A stretch of DNA of 64,000 nucleotides from Thiobacillus sp. (GTDB taxonomy: Bacteria > Pseudomonadota > Gammaproteobacteria > Burkholderiales > Thiobacillaceae). The DNA lies in the NCBI GenBank assembly GCA_024235835.1, contig JACKLQ010000001.1:248001-312000 (forward strand). Direction: 5' to 3'. The position numbers were made by a program, and so were the translations under genes. How positions within the stretch are numbered: position 1 is the stretch's first letter; each line of letters opens with the position of its first letter. The notes under the pieces are model-generated. The model did not search any database and was not told the origin of the DNA. It was given only the letters and a program-made list of their open reading frames with translations. This document shows, in pieces, positions 26,364 to 34,993 of this stretch.

Positions 26364-27040
26364 GCGTGGTCCCCGTCATCGCCATCGACGGCCCTTCGGC
26401 GTCCGGCAAGGGTACCGTGGCCGCCCTGGCGGCCCAGGCCCAGGGATTCCATTACCTGGACAGCGGCGCCATCTATCGTGTAACGGCCTATGCGGCCCAG
26501 CAAGCAGGCGTGGATCTGGCGGACGAGGCTGCCCTGGCACATCTGGCCCTGGGCCTGGACCTCATCTTCAAAGGGGGCGAGGTTTTTCTGGAGGGCAAGA
26601 CGGTGAGCGATGCCATCCGCACGGAAGAAGCTGGCCGGGCAGCATCGAAAATAGCCGCCCTGCCTGCCCTGCGGGAGGCCTTGTTGGAGCGGCAGAGGGC
26701 CTTTCGCCAGGCCCCTGGCCTGGTCACCGACGGCCGGGACATGGGCTCCACCGTCTTCCCGGATGCCACGCTCAAGATATTTCTCACCGCCACGGCGGAG
26801 GAAAGGGCCCAAAGGCGATATAAGCAGTTGATCGAAAAGGGATTCGCTGCTAATCTCGCGGACCTGTTGCAGGATTTGCAGGAACGGGACGCAAGGGATG
26901 CTGCCCGATCTTCCGCACCCCTGCGGCAGACGGCGGACGCCAAACTGCTCGACACCACCCATCTCACCATAGATCAGGCCGTGGAGCAGGTGTTGGCCTG
27001 GTATCGCGACTCGACGCCAGGCCTACCTTCCGCCCGATGA
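26360..27040 (+). CDS. cmk: Cytidylate kinase
   Basis: A 226-residue CMP/dCMP kinase. The P-loop is GPSASGKGTVAAL (residues 10-22), followed by the LDSGAIYRV substrate motif. RDMGSTVFPDA carries the Arg-Asp pair used for CMP binding. Its ATG overlaps the aroA stop (26360-26363), indicating coupled translation. It precedes rpsA, as in E. coli and most proteobacteria. A weak hairpin follows. Confidence 0.96.
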   Translation: MSVVPVIAIDGPSASGKGTVAALAAQAQGFHYLDSGAIYRVTAYAAQQAGVDLADEAALAHLALGLDLIFKGGEVFLEGKTVSDAIRTEEAGRAASKIAALPALREALLERQRAFRQAPGLVTDGRDMGSTVFPDATLKIFLTATAEERAQRRYKQLIEKGFAANLADLLQDLQERDARDAARSSAPLRQTADAKLLDTTHLTIDQAVEQVLAWYRDSTPGLPSAR

Positions 27041-27047
27041 GCCGAGA

Positions 27048-27069
27048 GGCCGCTCCAGAGCGGCCTTGA
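27048..27069 (+). terminator. Weak terminator-like hairpin between cmk and rpsA
   Basis: A 7-8 bp stem (27048-27055 with 27058-27065) with a tight loop, followed by TTGATTGTTT, which is only partly T-rich. It may attenuate read-through from the aromatic operon into rpsA. Confidence 0.4.
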
Positions 27070-27128
27070 TTGTTTAACTAACCCCCCCGCCCCTAGCCAG
27101 TTTGGCGCGGTTCACATCAGGTTTGTTC

Positions 27129-28841
27129 ATGTCCACTGCTACCGCCACCCCCGCCATGGAATCCATGGAATCCTTTGCCGCCCTTTTCGAAGAAAGCATC
27201 TCCAAGCAGGAAATGCGTCAGGGCGAAGTCATCACCGCCGAAGTCGTCGGCATCGATGACAACTTTGTCACTGTCAATGCCGGCCTCAAGTCAGAGAGCC
27301 TGATCCCCGTCGAGGAGTTCAAGAACGACCGCGGCGAGGTGGAAGTGCAGGTGGGCGATTTCATCCAGGTCGCCATCGAATCCATCGAGGACGGCTTCGG
27401 TCATACCAAGCTGTCCCGTGACCGGGCCCGTCGTCTTGCCGCCTGGCTGGATCTGGAAGCCGCCATGGAAGAGGGGCGCATCGTCAAGGGCGTGATCAAC
27501 GGCAAGGTCAAGGGTGGCCTCACCGTCATGTGCAACGGCATTCGCGCCTTCCTGCCCGGTTCCCTGGTGGACGTGCGTCCCATCAAGGACACCTCCCCCT
27601 TCGAGGGCAAGGAATCCGATTTCAAGGTCATCAAGCTGGACCGCAAGCGCAACAACGTGGTGGTGTCCCGCAAGGCCGTGCTGGAGCAGAGCATGGGCGC
27701 CGAGCGCGAGCAGCTGCTGGCCAACCTGAAGGAAGGCGCCACCGTCAAGGGCATCGTCAAGAACATCACCGAGTACGGCGCCTTCGTGGACCTGGGCGGC
27801 ATCGACGGCCTGCTGCACATCACCGACCTGGCCTGGCGCCGGGTCAAGCACCCCACCGAGGTGGTCAATGTGGGGGACGAGGTCTCCGCCATGGTGCTCA
27901 AGTTCGACCAGGAGAAGAACCGCGTCTCCCTGGGCCTGAAGCAGCTGGGCGAAGATCCGTGGGTGGGCCTGTCCCGACGCTATCCCACCGGCACCCGCAT
28001 GTTCGGCAAGGTGGCCAACCTCACCGACTACGGCGCCTTCGTGGAGATCGAGCCGGGCATCGAGGGCCTGGTGCACGTGTCCGAGATGGACTGGACCAAC
28101 AAGAACGTCAACCCCTCCAAGATGGTTTCCCTGGGCGACGAAGTGGAAGTCATGGTGCTGGAGATCGACGAGGATCGCCGCCGCATCTCCCTGGGCATGA
28201 AACAGTGCAAGGCCAACCCCTGGGACGATTTCGCCATGAATTTCAAGAAGGGCGACAAGGTGTCCGGCCAGATCAAGTCCATTACCGACTTCGGCGTGTT
28301 CATCGGGCTGTCAGGCGGCATCGACGGCCTGGTACACCTGTCCGACCTGTCCTGGACCCTGCCCGGCGAGGAAGCCATCCGCAACTACCGCAAGGGCGAG
28401 GAAGTGGAAGCCGTGGTACTGGCCATCGACGTGGAAAAGGAACGCATCTCCCTGGGCGTCAAGCAAATGGAGAGCGATCCCTTCAATGCCTACGTGGCCA
28501 CCCATGACAAGGGCACCATCGTCACCGGCTCCGTGAAGTCCATGGACGCCAAGGGTGCCGTGATCCTGCTGGAAGAGGAGGTGGAAGGCTATCTGCGCGC
28601 CTCCGAGGTTTCCCGGGAGCGCGTGGAGGACATCCGCACCCACCTGAACGAAGGCGACAAGGTAGAGGCCGTGATCATCAACGTGGATCGCAAGAACCGC
28701 CAGATCAACCTCTCCATCAAGTCCAAGGACGCGGCCGAACAGGCTGACGCACTGCGCAAACTGGCTTCCGAGCAGTCCACCGGTACCACCAACCTGGGTG
28801 CCCTGCTCAAGGCCAAGCTCGACAACAAGAGCGGCGAGTGA
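27129..28841 (+). CDS. rpsA: 30S ribosomal protein S1
   Basis: A 570-residue mRNA-binding ribosomal protein. Six S1/OB-fold repeats are visible. Repeats 3-6 each contain the GxVxxxTxYGAFVDL-like strand (GIVKNITEYGAFVDLGG, GKVANLTDYGAFVEIEPG, GQIKSITDFGVFIGLSGG). The N-terminal ESFAALFEESI helix docks on protein S2 in known structures. The start at 27129 gives MSTATATPAMESM and matches close relatives better than the longer frame. No strong Shine-Dalgarno precedes it, which is common for autoregulated rpsA genes. ihfB follows 14 bp after the stop. Confidence 0.97.
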   Translation: MSTATATPAMESMESFAALFEESISKQEMRQGEVITAEVVGIDDNFVTVNAGLKSESLIPVEEFKNDRGEVEVQVGDFIQVAIESIEDGFGHTKLSRDRARRLAAWLDLEAAMEEGRIVKGVINGKVKGGLTVMCNGIRAFLPGSLVDVRPIKDTSPFEGKESDFKVIKLDRKRNNVVVSRKAVLEQSMGAEREQLLANLKEGATVKGIVKNITEYGAFVDLGGIDGLLHITDLAWRRVKHPTEVVNVGDEVSAMVLKFDQEKNRVSLGLKQLGEDPWVGLSRRYPTGTRMFGKVANLTDYGAFVEIEPGIEGLVHVSEMDWTNKNVNPSKMVSLGDEVEVMVLEIDEDRRRISLGMKQCKANPWDDFAMNFKKGDKVSGQIKSITDFGVFIGLSGGIDGLVHLSDLSWTLPGEEAIRNYRKGEEVEAVVLAIDVEKERISLGVKQMESDPFNAYVATHDKGTIVTGSVKSMDAKGAVILLEEEVEGYLRASEVSRERVEDIRTHLNEGDKVEAVIINVDRKNRQINLSIKSKDAAEQADALRKLASEQSTGTTNLGALLKAKLDNKSGE

Positions 28842-28855
28842 TGGAGTTGGGCGCC

Positions 28856-29137
28856 ATGACCAAGTCGGAGCTGATTGCCCGGCTGGCGGAGCGCCATCCC
28901 CATCTGGTGGTGACGGATGCCGAACTCGCGGTGAAGACCATCCTGGACGCCATGATCTCGAGCCTGGTGACCGGGGAGCGGATCGAGATTCGCGGGTTTG
29001 GCAGTTTCAGCCTGAATTTCAGGCCGCCGCGGGTGGGGCGCAATCCCAAGACCGGTGAGAGAGTCCATGTGGCCGGGAAGTACGTGCCCCACTTCAAGGC
29101 CGGCAAGGAATTGCGGGATCGGGTGGACTACGGCTGA
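28856..29137 (+). CDS. ihfB: Integration host factor beta subunit
   Basis: A 93-residue DNA-bending protein that pairs with IhfA. MTKSELIARLAERHP aligns with the family start, so 28856 is chosen over GTG/ATG codons at 28838/28841; GGAG at 28842-28845 is well placed. The beta-arm contains GFGSFSLNFRPPRVGRNPKTG with the intercalating proline. The C-terminus YVPHFKAGKELRDRV is typical. The rpsA-ihfB order is conserved in proteobacteria. Confidence 0.97.
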   Translation: MTKSELIARLAERHPHLVVTDAELAVKTILDAMISSLVTGERIEIRGFGSFSLNFRPPRVGRNPKTGERVHVAGKYVPHFKAGKELRDRVDYG

Positions 29138-29212
29138 CCGCAATCCATTCGTTCTCCGGGACAACCCGGGAACTTCGTGGGCCCACAGCGGGCGCCAGGA
29201 TACAGCAGCTTC

Positions 29213-29248
29213 AAAAGGCGCTGGCTCGATGTCGAGCTGGCGCCTTTT
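29213..29248 (+). terminator. Intrinsic terminator after ihfB
   Basis: A 17-bp stem in RNA (two G-U pairs included), from AAAAGGCG at 29213 to CGCCTTTT at 29248, with a tight loop over GATGTC. A T-rich CATTT follows. It closes the rpsA-ihfB unit. Confidence 0.88.
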
Positions 29249-29267
29249 CATTTGCGCCGCGCCTTCA

Positions 29268-29296
29268 TTACGATGAAGCATGTTCGCCGCTACAAT
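29268..29296 (+). promoter_or_regulatory. Possible promoter for lapA-lapB-pyrF-ugd
   Basis: TACAAT at 29291-29296 matches five of six -10 positions. The hexamer 17 bp upstream (TTACGA) is a poor -35. The position, just after the ihfB terminator and 36 bp before lapA, fits a promoter. Confidence 0.35.
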
Positions 29297-29331
29297 GCAG
29301 GCTCCGTGCAGATAGCCCACCAATCATCTTC

Positions 29332-29577
29332 GTGCGCACGCTGTTTCTAATCCTCAAGCTGTTCCTGTTCCTGCTCCTGCTGGGGCTGGCCGTTCGGAAC
29401 AGTGATTTCGTCACCGTGCGCTATTTCCTTGGTTTGGAGTGGCAGGCCCCCCTGATCCTGGTCATCTTCGTGGCCTTTGCCGTTGGTCTGGTGATGGGAC
29501 TCCTGCTCTGCAGCGTGCGCCAGTTGCGCAATCACCGGGAATTGCGCGGCCTGCGCAAGCAATACAAACAGGGATAA
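29332..29577 (+). CDS. lapA: Lipopolysaccharide assembly protein A (LapA/DUF1049)
   Basis: An 81-residue inner-membrane protein with two transmembrane helices (about 4-20 and 40-62) and a basic cytosolic tail that is probably coiled-coil (VRQLRNHRELRGLRKQYKQG). A GTG start is used. LapA works with LapB in the control of LPS synthesis and LpxC turnover in E. coli. lapB begins 4 bp after its stop. Confidence 0.92.
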   Translation: MRTLFLILKLFLFLLLLGLAVRNSDFVTVRYFLGLEWQAPLILVIFVAFAVGLVMGLLLCSVRQLRNHRELRGLRKQYKQG

Positions 29578-29581
29578 GCAA

Positions 29582-30751
29582 GTGGAACTCGAAGCCTGGC
29601 ATCTCCTGGTGATTCCCCTTTTCTTCGCCCTGGGCTGGGCGGCGGCCCGGGTGGACATCCACCACGTGATGCATGAATCCCGTGCCGTGCCCCGTTCCTA
29701 CTTCAAGGGCCTCAACTACCTGCTCAATGAGCAACCGGACAAGGCCATCGAGGCCTTCCTTGAAGTGGCAAAGATGGACCCGGATACCCTGGAACTGCAT
29801 TTCGCCCTGGGGGCCCTGTTCCGCCGCAGGGGTGAACTTGACCGGGCAATCCGAATCCACCAGAACCTGGTGGACCGGGCCGACCTGGCCCAGGACCCCC
29901 GCATGAAGGCCCTGTACGAATTGGGCCAGGATTTCTTCAAGGCCGGCTTGCTGGATCGGGCCGAGGAAGTCTTCCGCCGCCTGGAGACGGGGAGCTACGC
30001 CCGTGACGCCCTGCGCCACATCCTGGATATCCAGATGCTCACCAAGGACTGGGCCCAGGCCATCCAGACCGCGGGACGGCTGGAAAAGATGGGCTGCCCG
30101 GCCCTCAACGCCGACGTGGCTCATTTTTACTGCGAACTGGCCGCCACCGCGTCCCTGAAGGGGGAGCGAGAGGAAGCCAGGCGTCACCTGGGGAGCGCCC
30201 TGGCCCAGAACCACCGTTCCGCCAGGGCCTGGATCATGCTGGGCGATCTGGAGGCACAGACCGGCAAGGATGATCAGGCCATCGGGCATTGGCGCCGCAT
30301 CGAAGAGGTCAATCCCGCCTATCTGCCGCTGGTGGCCGAGCGGCTCATGCAGGCCCATGTCCGGCAGGGACTCGGACAGGAAGGCCTGCAGTTGTTGCGG
30401 GCCTATCTGGACCGGCGGCCCAGCGCCGACCTGTTGCACCTGCTGTTCCAGAGCGTGGCGGAAAGCCAGGGTTGGCAGGCGGCCCGGCAACTGGCGGCTG
30501 ATGAGCTCAAGCGCAATCCCAGCCTGAGGGCCCTGGACGATTTTCTCCAGGCCTGCAATGCGGTCAACCCGGATACCGCCGAGAACAAGATAGAGAACCA
30601 GTTGGCCCAGGACCTGGTGCACCGGCAGGTCAGCAAGGATGCCAATTACCTGTGTGGAAACTGCGGTTTCAAGGCCCGTCAATTCTTCTGGCAATGTCCC
30701 GCCTGTGCCCGATGGGAAAGCATCACCCCGGAAAGAGGAGATCATGGCTGA
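29582..30751 (+). CDS. lapB: Lipopolysaccharide assembly protein B (LapB/YciM)
   Basis: A 389-residue membrane-anchored TPR protein. One N-terminal TM helix (about 5-22) is followed by a row of TPR repeats and a C-terminal rubredoxin-like metal-binding site with two Cys pairs (YLCGNCGF and QCPACARW). In E. coli LapB delivers LpxC to FtsH, limiting LPS synthesis. The last 8 bp overlap pyrF. Confidence 0.95.
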   Translation: MELEAWHLLVIPLFFALGWAAARVDIHHVMHESRAVPRSYFKGLNYLLNEQPDKAIEAFLEVAKMDPDTLELHFALGALFRRRGELDRAIRIHQNLVDRADLAQDPRMKALYELGQDFFKAGLLDRAEEVFRRLETGSYARDALRHILDIQMLTKDWAQAIQTAGRLEKMGCPALNADVAHFYCELAATASLKGEREEARRHLGSALAQNHRSARAWIMLGDLEAQTGKDDQAIGHWRRIEEVNPAYLPLVAERLMQAHVRQGLGQEGLQLLRAYLDRRPSADLLHLLFQSVAESQGWQAARQLAADELKRNPSLRALDDFLQACNAVNPDTAENKIENQLAQDLVHRQVSKDANYLCGNCGFKARQFFWQCPACARWESITPERGDHG

Positions 30752-31457
30752 ACGTCCCATCATCGTCGCCCTGGATTATCCGGATGCCGCCTCGGCCAGG
30801 GCCTTCGTCGCCCGGGTCAGGCCGGAGGCCTGCCGCTTCAAGGTGGGCAAGGAATTGTTCGTGGCTGCCGGCCCGGGCTTCGTGTCGGAACTGGTGGAGC
30901 AGGGCTTTTCCGTTTTTCTGGACCTGAAATTCCACGACATTCCCAATACCGTGGCCCAGGCGTGCAAGGCCGCCGCCAGGCTGGGGGTATGGATGATGAA
31001 CGTGCACGCATCCGGCGGCCCCCGCATGCTGGCCGCCGCCCGGGAGGCGCTGGAATCCGGCACAGGGGAACGGCCCTTGCTCATCGCTGTCACCGTGCTC
31101 ACCAGCATGGGGGAAGAGGAACTGCTGGCCATCGGCGTACAGTCCGCCCCCGAGGACCAGGTAGTGCGCCTGGCCAGGCTGACCCAGGAGGCCGGCCTGG
31201 ACGGCGTGGTCTGTTCAGCCCGGGAGGCCCCCCGTCTGCGCAGGGAACTGGGCAGGGATTTCGCCCTGGTGACGCCGGGCATCCGGCCCGCCGGCGCGGA
31301 GGCAGGGGACCAGACCCGCATTCTCACACCCGGACAGGCCCTGGCCGCAGGCGCCGATTACCTGGTCATCGGCCGTCCCATCACCCAGGCTGCCGACCCC
31401 TTGGCCGCCCTGGCATCCATTTCTCGTGAAATCGCAACCTTGGGAGTCAAGCAATGA
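30744..31457 (+). CDS. pyrF: Orotidine-5'-phosphate decarboxylase
   Basis: A 237-residue enzyme catalysing the last step of UMP synthesis. The catalytic Asp-Lys-x-x-Asp array is in FLDLKFHDIPNTV (near residue 58), and the phosphate-binding end VTPGIRPAG lies near 180. The start at 30744 has an AAGAGGAG Shine-Dalgarno within lapB. The lapB-pyrF neighbourhood is conserved in proteobacteria. The stop overlaps the ugd start. Confidence 0.96.
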   Translation: MAERPIIVALDYPDAASARAFVARVRPEACRFKVGKELFVAAGPGFVSELVEQGFSVFLDLKFHDIPNTVAQACKAAARLGVWMMNVHASGGPRMLAAAREALESGTGERPLLIAVTVLTSMGEEELLAIGVQSAPEDQVVRLARLTQEAGLDGVVCSAREAPRLRRELGRDFALVTPGIRPAGAEAGDQTRILTPGQALAAGADYLVIGRPITQAADPLAALASISREIATLGVKQ

Positions 31458-32620
31458 AGATCGCCATCGCCGGCACCGGCTACGTGGGCCTGTCCAACGC
31501 CATCCTGCTGGCCCAGCACAATGAAGTGGTCGCCCTGGACATCGTCCCCGAGAAGGTGGAGATGCTGAACCGCAAGGAGTCGCCCATTGTCGACACCGAG
31601 ATCGAGGACTACCTGAAGCACAAGACCCTCAACTTCCGCGCCACCCTGGACAAGCAGGATGCCTACGCCGGCGCCGAGTTCGTGGTCATCGCCACCCCCA
31701 CGGACTACGACCCGGAGACCAACTACTTCAATACCCGTTCCGTGGAGGCGGTCATCATGGACGTGATGGCCGTCAACCCCCAGGCAGTCATGGTCATCAA
31801 GTCCACCGTGCCGGTGGGCTACACGGCCAAGGTGAAGGCCGAGTTAGGCTGCGACAACATCCTCTTCTCGCCGGAATTCCTGCGCGAGGGCAAGGCCCTG
31901 TACGACAACCTCTACCCCTCCCGCATCATCGTCGGAGAGCGTTCCGCCCGCGCCGAGACCTTCGCCGACCTGCTGAAGCAGGGGGCCGTGAAGCAAGACA
32001 TCACTGCCCTGTTCACGGACTCCACCGAGGCCGAGGCCATCAAGCTCTTCGCCAACACCTACCTGGCCATGCGCGTGGCCTACTTCAACGAGCTGGACAC
32101 CTACGCCTCCATCCACGGCCTGGACACCCGCCACATCATCGAGGGCGTGTGCCTGGACCCCCGCATCGGCGCCCACTACAACAATCCTTCCTTCGGCTAC
32201 GGCGGCTACTGCCTGCCCAAGGACACCAAGCAACTGCTGGCCAACTACTCGGAAGTGCCCCAGAACCTGATCCGCGCCATCGTGGACGCCAATACCACCC
32301 GCAAGGATTTCGTGTCGGACAGCATCATCAAGCGCCAGCCCAAGACGGTGGGGGTGTACCGCCTCATCATGAAGGCGGGCTCGGACAACTTCCGCGCTTC
32401 CAGCATCCAGGGCATCATGAAGCGCATCAAGGCCAAGGGCATCCAGGTCATCGTCTACGAACCCGTGCTCAAGGAAGCCGAGTTCTATCATTCCCGCGTG
32501 GTCAACGACCTGGCGGAGTTCAAGCGTCAGGCCGACGTCATAGTCGCCAACCGCATCACCGACGACATCCGGGACGTGGCGGACAAGGTCTACAGCCGGG
32601 ACCTGTTTGGGCAGGACTGA
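31454..32620 (+). CDS. ugd: UDP-glucose 6-dehydrogenase (short form)
   Basis: A 388-residue NAD-dependent enzyme oxidising UDP-glucose to UDP-glucuronate for capsule, EPS or LPS. The Rossmann motif is IAGTGYVGLSNAILL (residues 5-19). The catalytic cysteine is in YGGYCLPKDTKQL near residue 252. The length equals the E. coli Ugd class and is about 50 residues shorter than the typical betaproteobacterial Ugd. It is coupled to pyrF by an ATGA overlap. No other EPS gene is nearby. Confidence 0.95.
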   Translation: MKIAIAGTGYVGLSNAILLAQHNEVVALDIVPEKVEMLNRKESPIVDTEIEDYLKHKTLNFRATLDKQDAYAGAEFVVIATPTDYDPETNYFNTRSVEAVIMDVMAVNPQAVMVIKSTVPVGYTAKVKAELGCDNILFSPEFLREGKALYDNLYPSRIIVGERSARAETFADLLKQGAVKQDITALFTDSTEAEAIKLFANTYLAMRVAYFNELDTYASIHGLDTRHIIEGVCLDPRIGAHYNNPSFGYGGYCLPKDTKQLLANYSEVPQNLIRAIVDANTTRKDFVSDSIIKRQPKTVGVYRLIMKAGSDNFRASSIQGIMKRIKAKGIQVIVYEPVLKEAEFYHSRVVNDLAEFKRQADVIVANRITDDIRDVADKVYSRDLFGQD

Positions 32621-32625
32621 GCTAT

Positions 32626-32688
32626 GAGGGAAGAGGACTGAGTAGAATCCTGGAACTCGGCACTCGGCACTCGGCACTCGGCACTCAA
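32626..32688. repeat. Heptameric inverted-arm repeat island upstream of cysM
   Basis: Sixty-three bases divide exactly into nine heptamers ending at the cysM ATG. The first three are GAG-initial (GAGGGAA, GAGGACT, GAGTAGA). After one heptamer, the period continues as (A/C)ACTCGG units; read as CTCGGCA there are four perfect tandem copies at 32656-32683. The left arm carries GAG and the right arm CTC, so the arms oppose. No Shine-Dalgarno is present. This is the clearest of the heptamer islands in the window. Confidence 0.85.
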
Positions 32689-33576
32689 ATGTACAAATCC
32701 ATCGAGGACTTCGTTGGCAACACCCCCCTGGTGCACCTGAAGCGCATGCCAGGCAACACCTCCAACACCGTGCTGGTGAAGCTGGAGGGGAACAACCCGG
32801 CCGGTTCCGTGAAGGACCGGCCCGCCCTGTCCATGATCGCCAAGGCCGAGGCCCGGGGCACCATCAAGCCTGGGGATACCCTCATCGAGGCCACCAGCGG
32901 CAATACCGGCATAGCCCTGGCCATGGCCGCTTCAATGAAGGGCTACCGCATGATCCTCATCATGCCGGAACACCTGTCCATCGAGCGGCGCCAGACCATG
33001 CGGGCCTACGGTGCCGAGCTGCTGCTCACCCCCAAGGCCGGCGGCATGGAAGGGGCCCGGGACCTGGCGGACAGGCTGGTGGCGGAAGGCAAGGGCATCA
33101 TGCTGGACCAGTTTTCCAACCCGGATAACCCCGCCGCCCATTATGAGACCACGGGCCCTGAAATCTGGCGGGATACAGGGGGCAGGATCACCCACTTCGT
33201 CTCCAGCATGGGCACCACGGGGACCATCATGGGCTGCTCGAAGTATCTCAAGGAAATGAACCCGGTCATCCGGATCGTGGGGGTGCAGCCCACGGAGGGG
33301 GCCCAGATCCCGGGCATCCGCAAGTGGCCTGAGGCCTACCTGCCCAGCATCTGCGACTTCTCCCGTATCGACCGCATGATCTACGTGGGCCAAGCCGACG
33401 CCGAGGAAACCACCCGCCGCCTGGCGCGGGAGGAAGGCATCTTCGCCGGCATCTCCTCCGGCGGCGCACTTTGGGCCGCGTTGCAACTGTCGAGGGAAGT
33501 GGAAAACGCGGTCATCGTCTCCATTGTCTGCGACCGGGGAGACCGGTATTTGTCCACGGGGGTTTTTCCCGCCTGA
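32689..33576 (+). CDS. cysM: Cysteine synthase B (O-acetylserine sulfhydrylase)
   Basis: A 295-residue PLP enzyme that makes cysteine from O-acetylserine and sulfide or thiosulfate. The PLP lysine is in NPAGSVKDRPAL (near residue 41). The substrate loop is EATSGNTGIALA, and the phosphate-binding loop is SSMGTTGTIMG. Residues and length fit CysM more than CysK. The ATG at 32689 abuts a tandem heptamer repeat and has no visible Shine-Dalgarno, which is unusual in this window. It converges on the methylase gene; both stops fall within or beside a 14-bp palindrome (33573-33586). Confidence 0.93.
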   Translation: MYKSIEDFVGNTPLVHLKRMPGNTSNTVLVKLEGNNPAGSVKDRPALSMIAKAEARGTIKPGDTLIEATSGNTGIALAMAASMKGYRMILIMPEHLSIERRQTMRAYGAELLLTPKAGGMEGARDLADRLVAEGKGIMLDQFSNPDNPAAHYETTGPEIWRDTGGRITHFVSSMGTTGTIMGCSKYLKEMNPVIRIVGVQPTEGAQIPGIRKWPEAYLPSICDFSRIDRMIYVGQADAEETTRRLAREEGIFAGISSGGALWAALQLSREVENAVIVSIVCDRGDRYLSTGVFPA

Positions 33577-33582
33577 CTCAGG

Positions 33583-34293
33583 TCAGCGGCCTCGCCAAAG
33601 CAGGAAGACACAAGGTCGTTTCTCGATGTCGGTCGCAGTGGCGCGCCATTCTGAAACCTGCTTGGTGACCAAGATTTCAGTGTCCAGCGTGAGGTCGCAG
33701 CCCAGGGTCAGCAAGGTATCGTCCCGGCAGATGGCCAGGATGGTGTCCAGCATGGCCCGGTTGCGGTAGGGCGTCTCGATGAAGGCCTGGGCTGCATCTT
33801 CCTTGTCGGCATTTCTTTCCAACTCCCTCAGGGCCTTGGCCCGTTCTTCCGGCTTGGCGGGCAAATAGCCATGGAAGGCGAAACGCTGGCCCACCAGGCC
33901 GGAGCCCATCAGGGCCAGGAGGATTGAAGAAGGACCCACCAGGGGTTTCACTCGGATCCCGCGGAGATGGGCCAGGCGCACCAGGTCGGCGCCCGGATCC
34001 GCCACCGCGGGGCAGCCAGCCTCGGAGACGAGGCCCACGTCCTGGCCCACCAGCAACGGGGCCAGCAGGGCGTCCAATTCGTTGGTCCTGGTGTGCTCGT
34101 TCAGTTCCAGCAGGGTAAGTTGCTGAATGGGCAGCGCGGTGCCCACCTGCTTGAGGAAGGCCCGGGCAGTCTTGGGGTGCTCGACGATGAAGGTGTTGAG
34201 GCCGGCGGTGATGCGCCGGGTTTCCTCTGGCAACACATGCTCCAGCGTGGTATCGCCCAATGGGGTGGGGATCAGGTAGAGGGTGCCGGGCAC
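33583..34293 (-). CDS. SAM-dependent methyltransferase, RsmI-like
   Basis: A 236-residue member of the tetrapyrrole-methylase/RsmI superfamily. The start MPGTLYLIPTPLGD and the glycine motif SEAGCPAVADPGADLV (near residue 91) match. The VGPSSILLALMGSGL segment is the SAM-binding region. It is shorter than RsmI (about 285 residues) and lacks its C-terminal extension, so it is probably the RsmI paralogue often found beside maf. The target is unknown. It starts 11 bp after the maf stop. Confidence 0.85.
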   Translation of the reverse strand: MPGTLYLIPTPLGDTTLEHVLPEETRRITAGLNTFIVEHPKTARAFLKQVGTALPIQQLTLLELNEHTRTNELDALLAPLLVGQDVGLVSEAGCPAVADPGADLVRLAHLRGIRVKPLVGPSSILLALMGSGLVGQRFAFHGYLPAKPEERAKALRELERNADKEDAAQAFIETPYRNRAMLDTILAICRDDTLLTLGCDLTLDTEILVTKQVSEWRATATDIEKRPCVFLLWRGR

Positions 34294-34304
34294 ATCAAGC
34301 CGCC

Positions 34305-34892
34305 TCAGGTTGTGTAAGTCAGTACGTCCAGCCCTTCCTTGGCCAGCATCTCCGTGAGCTTGATGAGGGGCAGGCCCACCAGGGCGTTGGGGTCCTCGGT
34401 CTCGTAGCGGGCGATGAGGGCGATACCCAGGGATTCGCTCCTGGCGCTGCCGCAGCAGTTGTAGGGCTGGTCCTTGTTTAGGTAGGCCTCGATCTGGGCA
34501 TCGCTGTATTCCCGCATCACCAGGCGCACGGGCACCACAGCGGTCTGGGAATTTCCAGTGCGGGCATTGAGCAGGGTCAGGGCGGTGTGGAATTCCAGGG
34601 CCTTGCCCCGCATGGCCTGGAGCTGGGTCACGGCATTCTCGAAGGTGCCGGGCTTGCCCAGTTGCCTGCCTTCCAAGAGCGCCACCTGGTCCGAACCGAT
34701 GATGAGTGCATCGGGAAAACGTTCCGCCACGGCCCGGGCCTTGAGCAGGGCCAGGCGCTGGGCGGTGGCGTCCGGGGTTTCTCCGGCCAGAGGAGTCTCG
34801 TCCACGTCCGGCGCGGCAATCTCGAAGGGCACACCCAGACGGGACAGGAGTTCCCGGCGGTAGGGGGAGGTGGAGGCGAGGACGAGTTGCAT
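34305..34892 (-). CDS. Maf/YceF nucleotide pyrophosphatase
   Basis: A 195-residue Maf-family house-cleaning nucleotidase that hydrolyses modified NTPs (YceF-type members prefer 7-methyl-GTP). The family's opening LASTSPYRRELLSRLG is intact, as are PDVDETP, the catalytic GSDQVA and LGKPG motifs, and the later SARSESLGIAL. Elsewhere in proteobacteria yceF precedes yceD-rpmF; here pycAB intervenes. The start has no obvious Shine-Dalgarno and lies 17 bp from a heptamer array. Confidence 0.92.
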   Translation of the reverse strand: MQLVLASTSPYRRELLSRLGVPFEIAAPDVDETPLAGETPDATAQRLALLKARAVAERFPDALIIGSDQVALLEGRQLGKPGTFENAVTQLQAMRGKALEFHTALTLLNARTGNSQTAVVPVRLVMREYSDAQIEAYLNKDQPYNCCGSARSESLGIALIARYETEDPNALVGLPLIKLTEMLAKEGLDVLTYTT

Positions 34893-34909
34893 GGGTTTAT
34901 TGGGGGACG

Positions 34910-34989
34910 GTGAAACGTGAAATGTGAAACGTATGGCGGTTTACGTTTCACTTGAGCCGCAGAGCGGCGAGTCACCTTTCACAATTCAC
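34910..34989. repeat. Heptameric inverted-arm repeat island between pycB and maf
   Basis: The left arm is three tandem heptamers GTGAAA(C/T) at 34910-34930. The right side has GTTTCAC at 34945-34951 and then three tandem nnnTCAC heptamers at 34969-34989. The arms form a 10-bp perfect stem (34924-34933 with 34942-34951; 8-nt loop). On the minus strand the left arm becomes a GTTTCAC array ending 17 bp before the maf ATG. It fills the gap, leaving the pycB stop 4 bp away. Confidence 0.8.
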
Positions 34990-34993
34990 ATGA

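Noticed and set aside
32656..32686. Tandem CTCGGCA copies as a CRISPR-like array
   Set aside because: Units are 7 bp without spacers; no cas gene is near.
33573..33586. 14-bp palindrome at the cysM and methylase stops as a terminator
   Set aside because: The stem is 5 bp and no T run follows.
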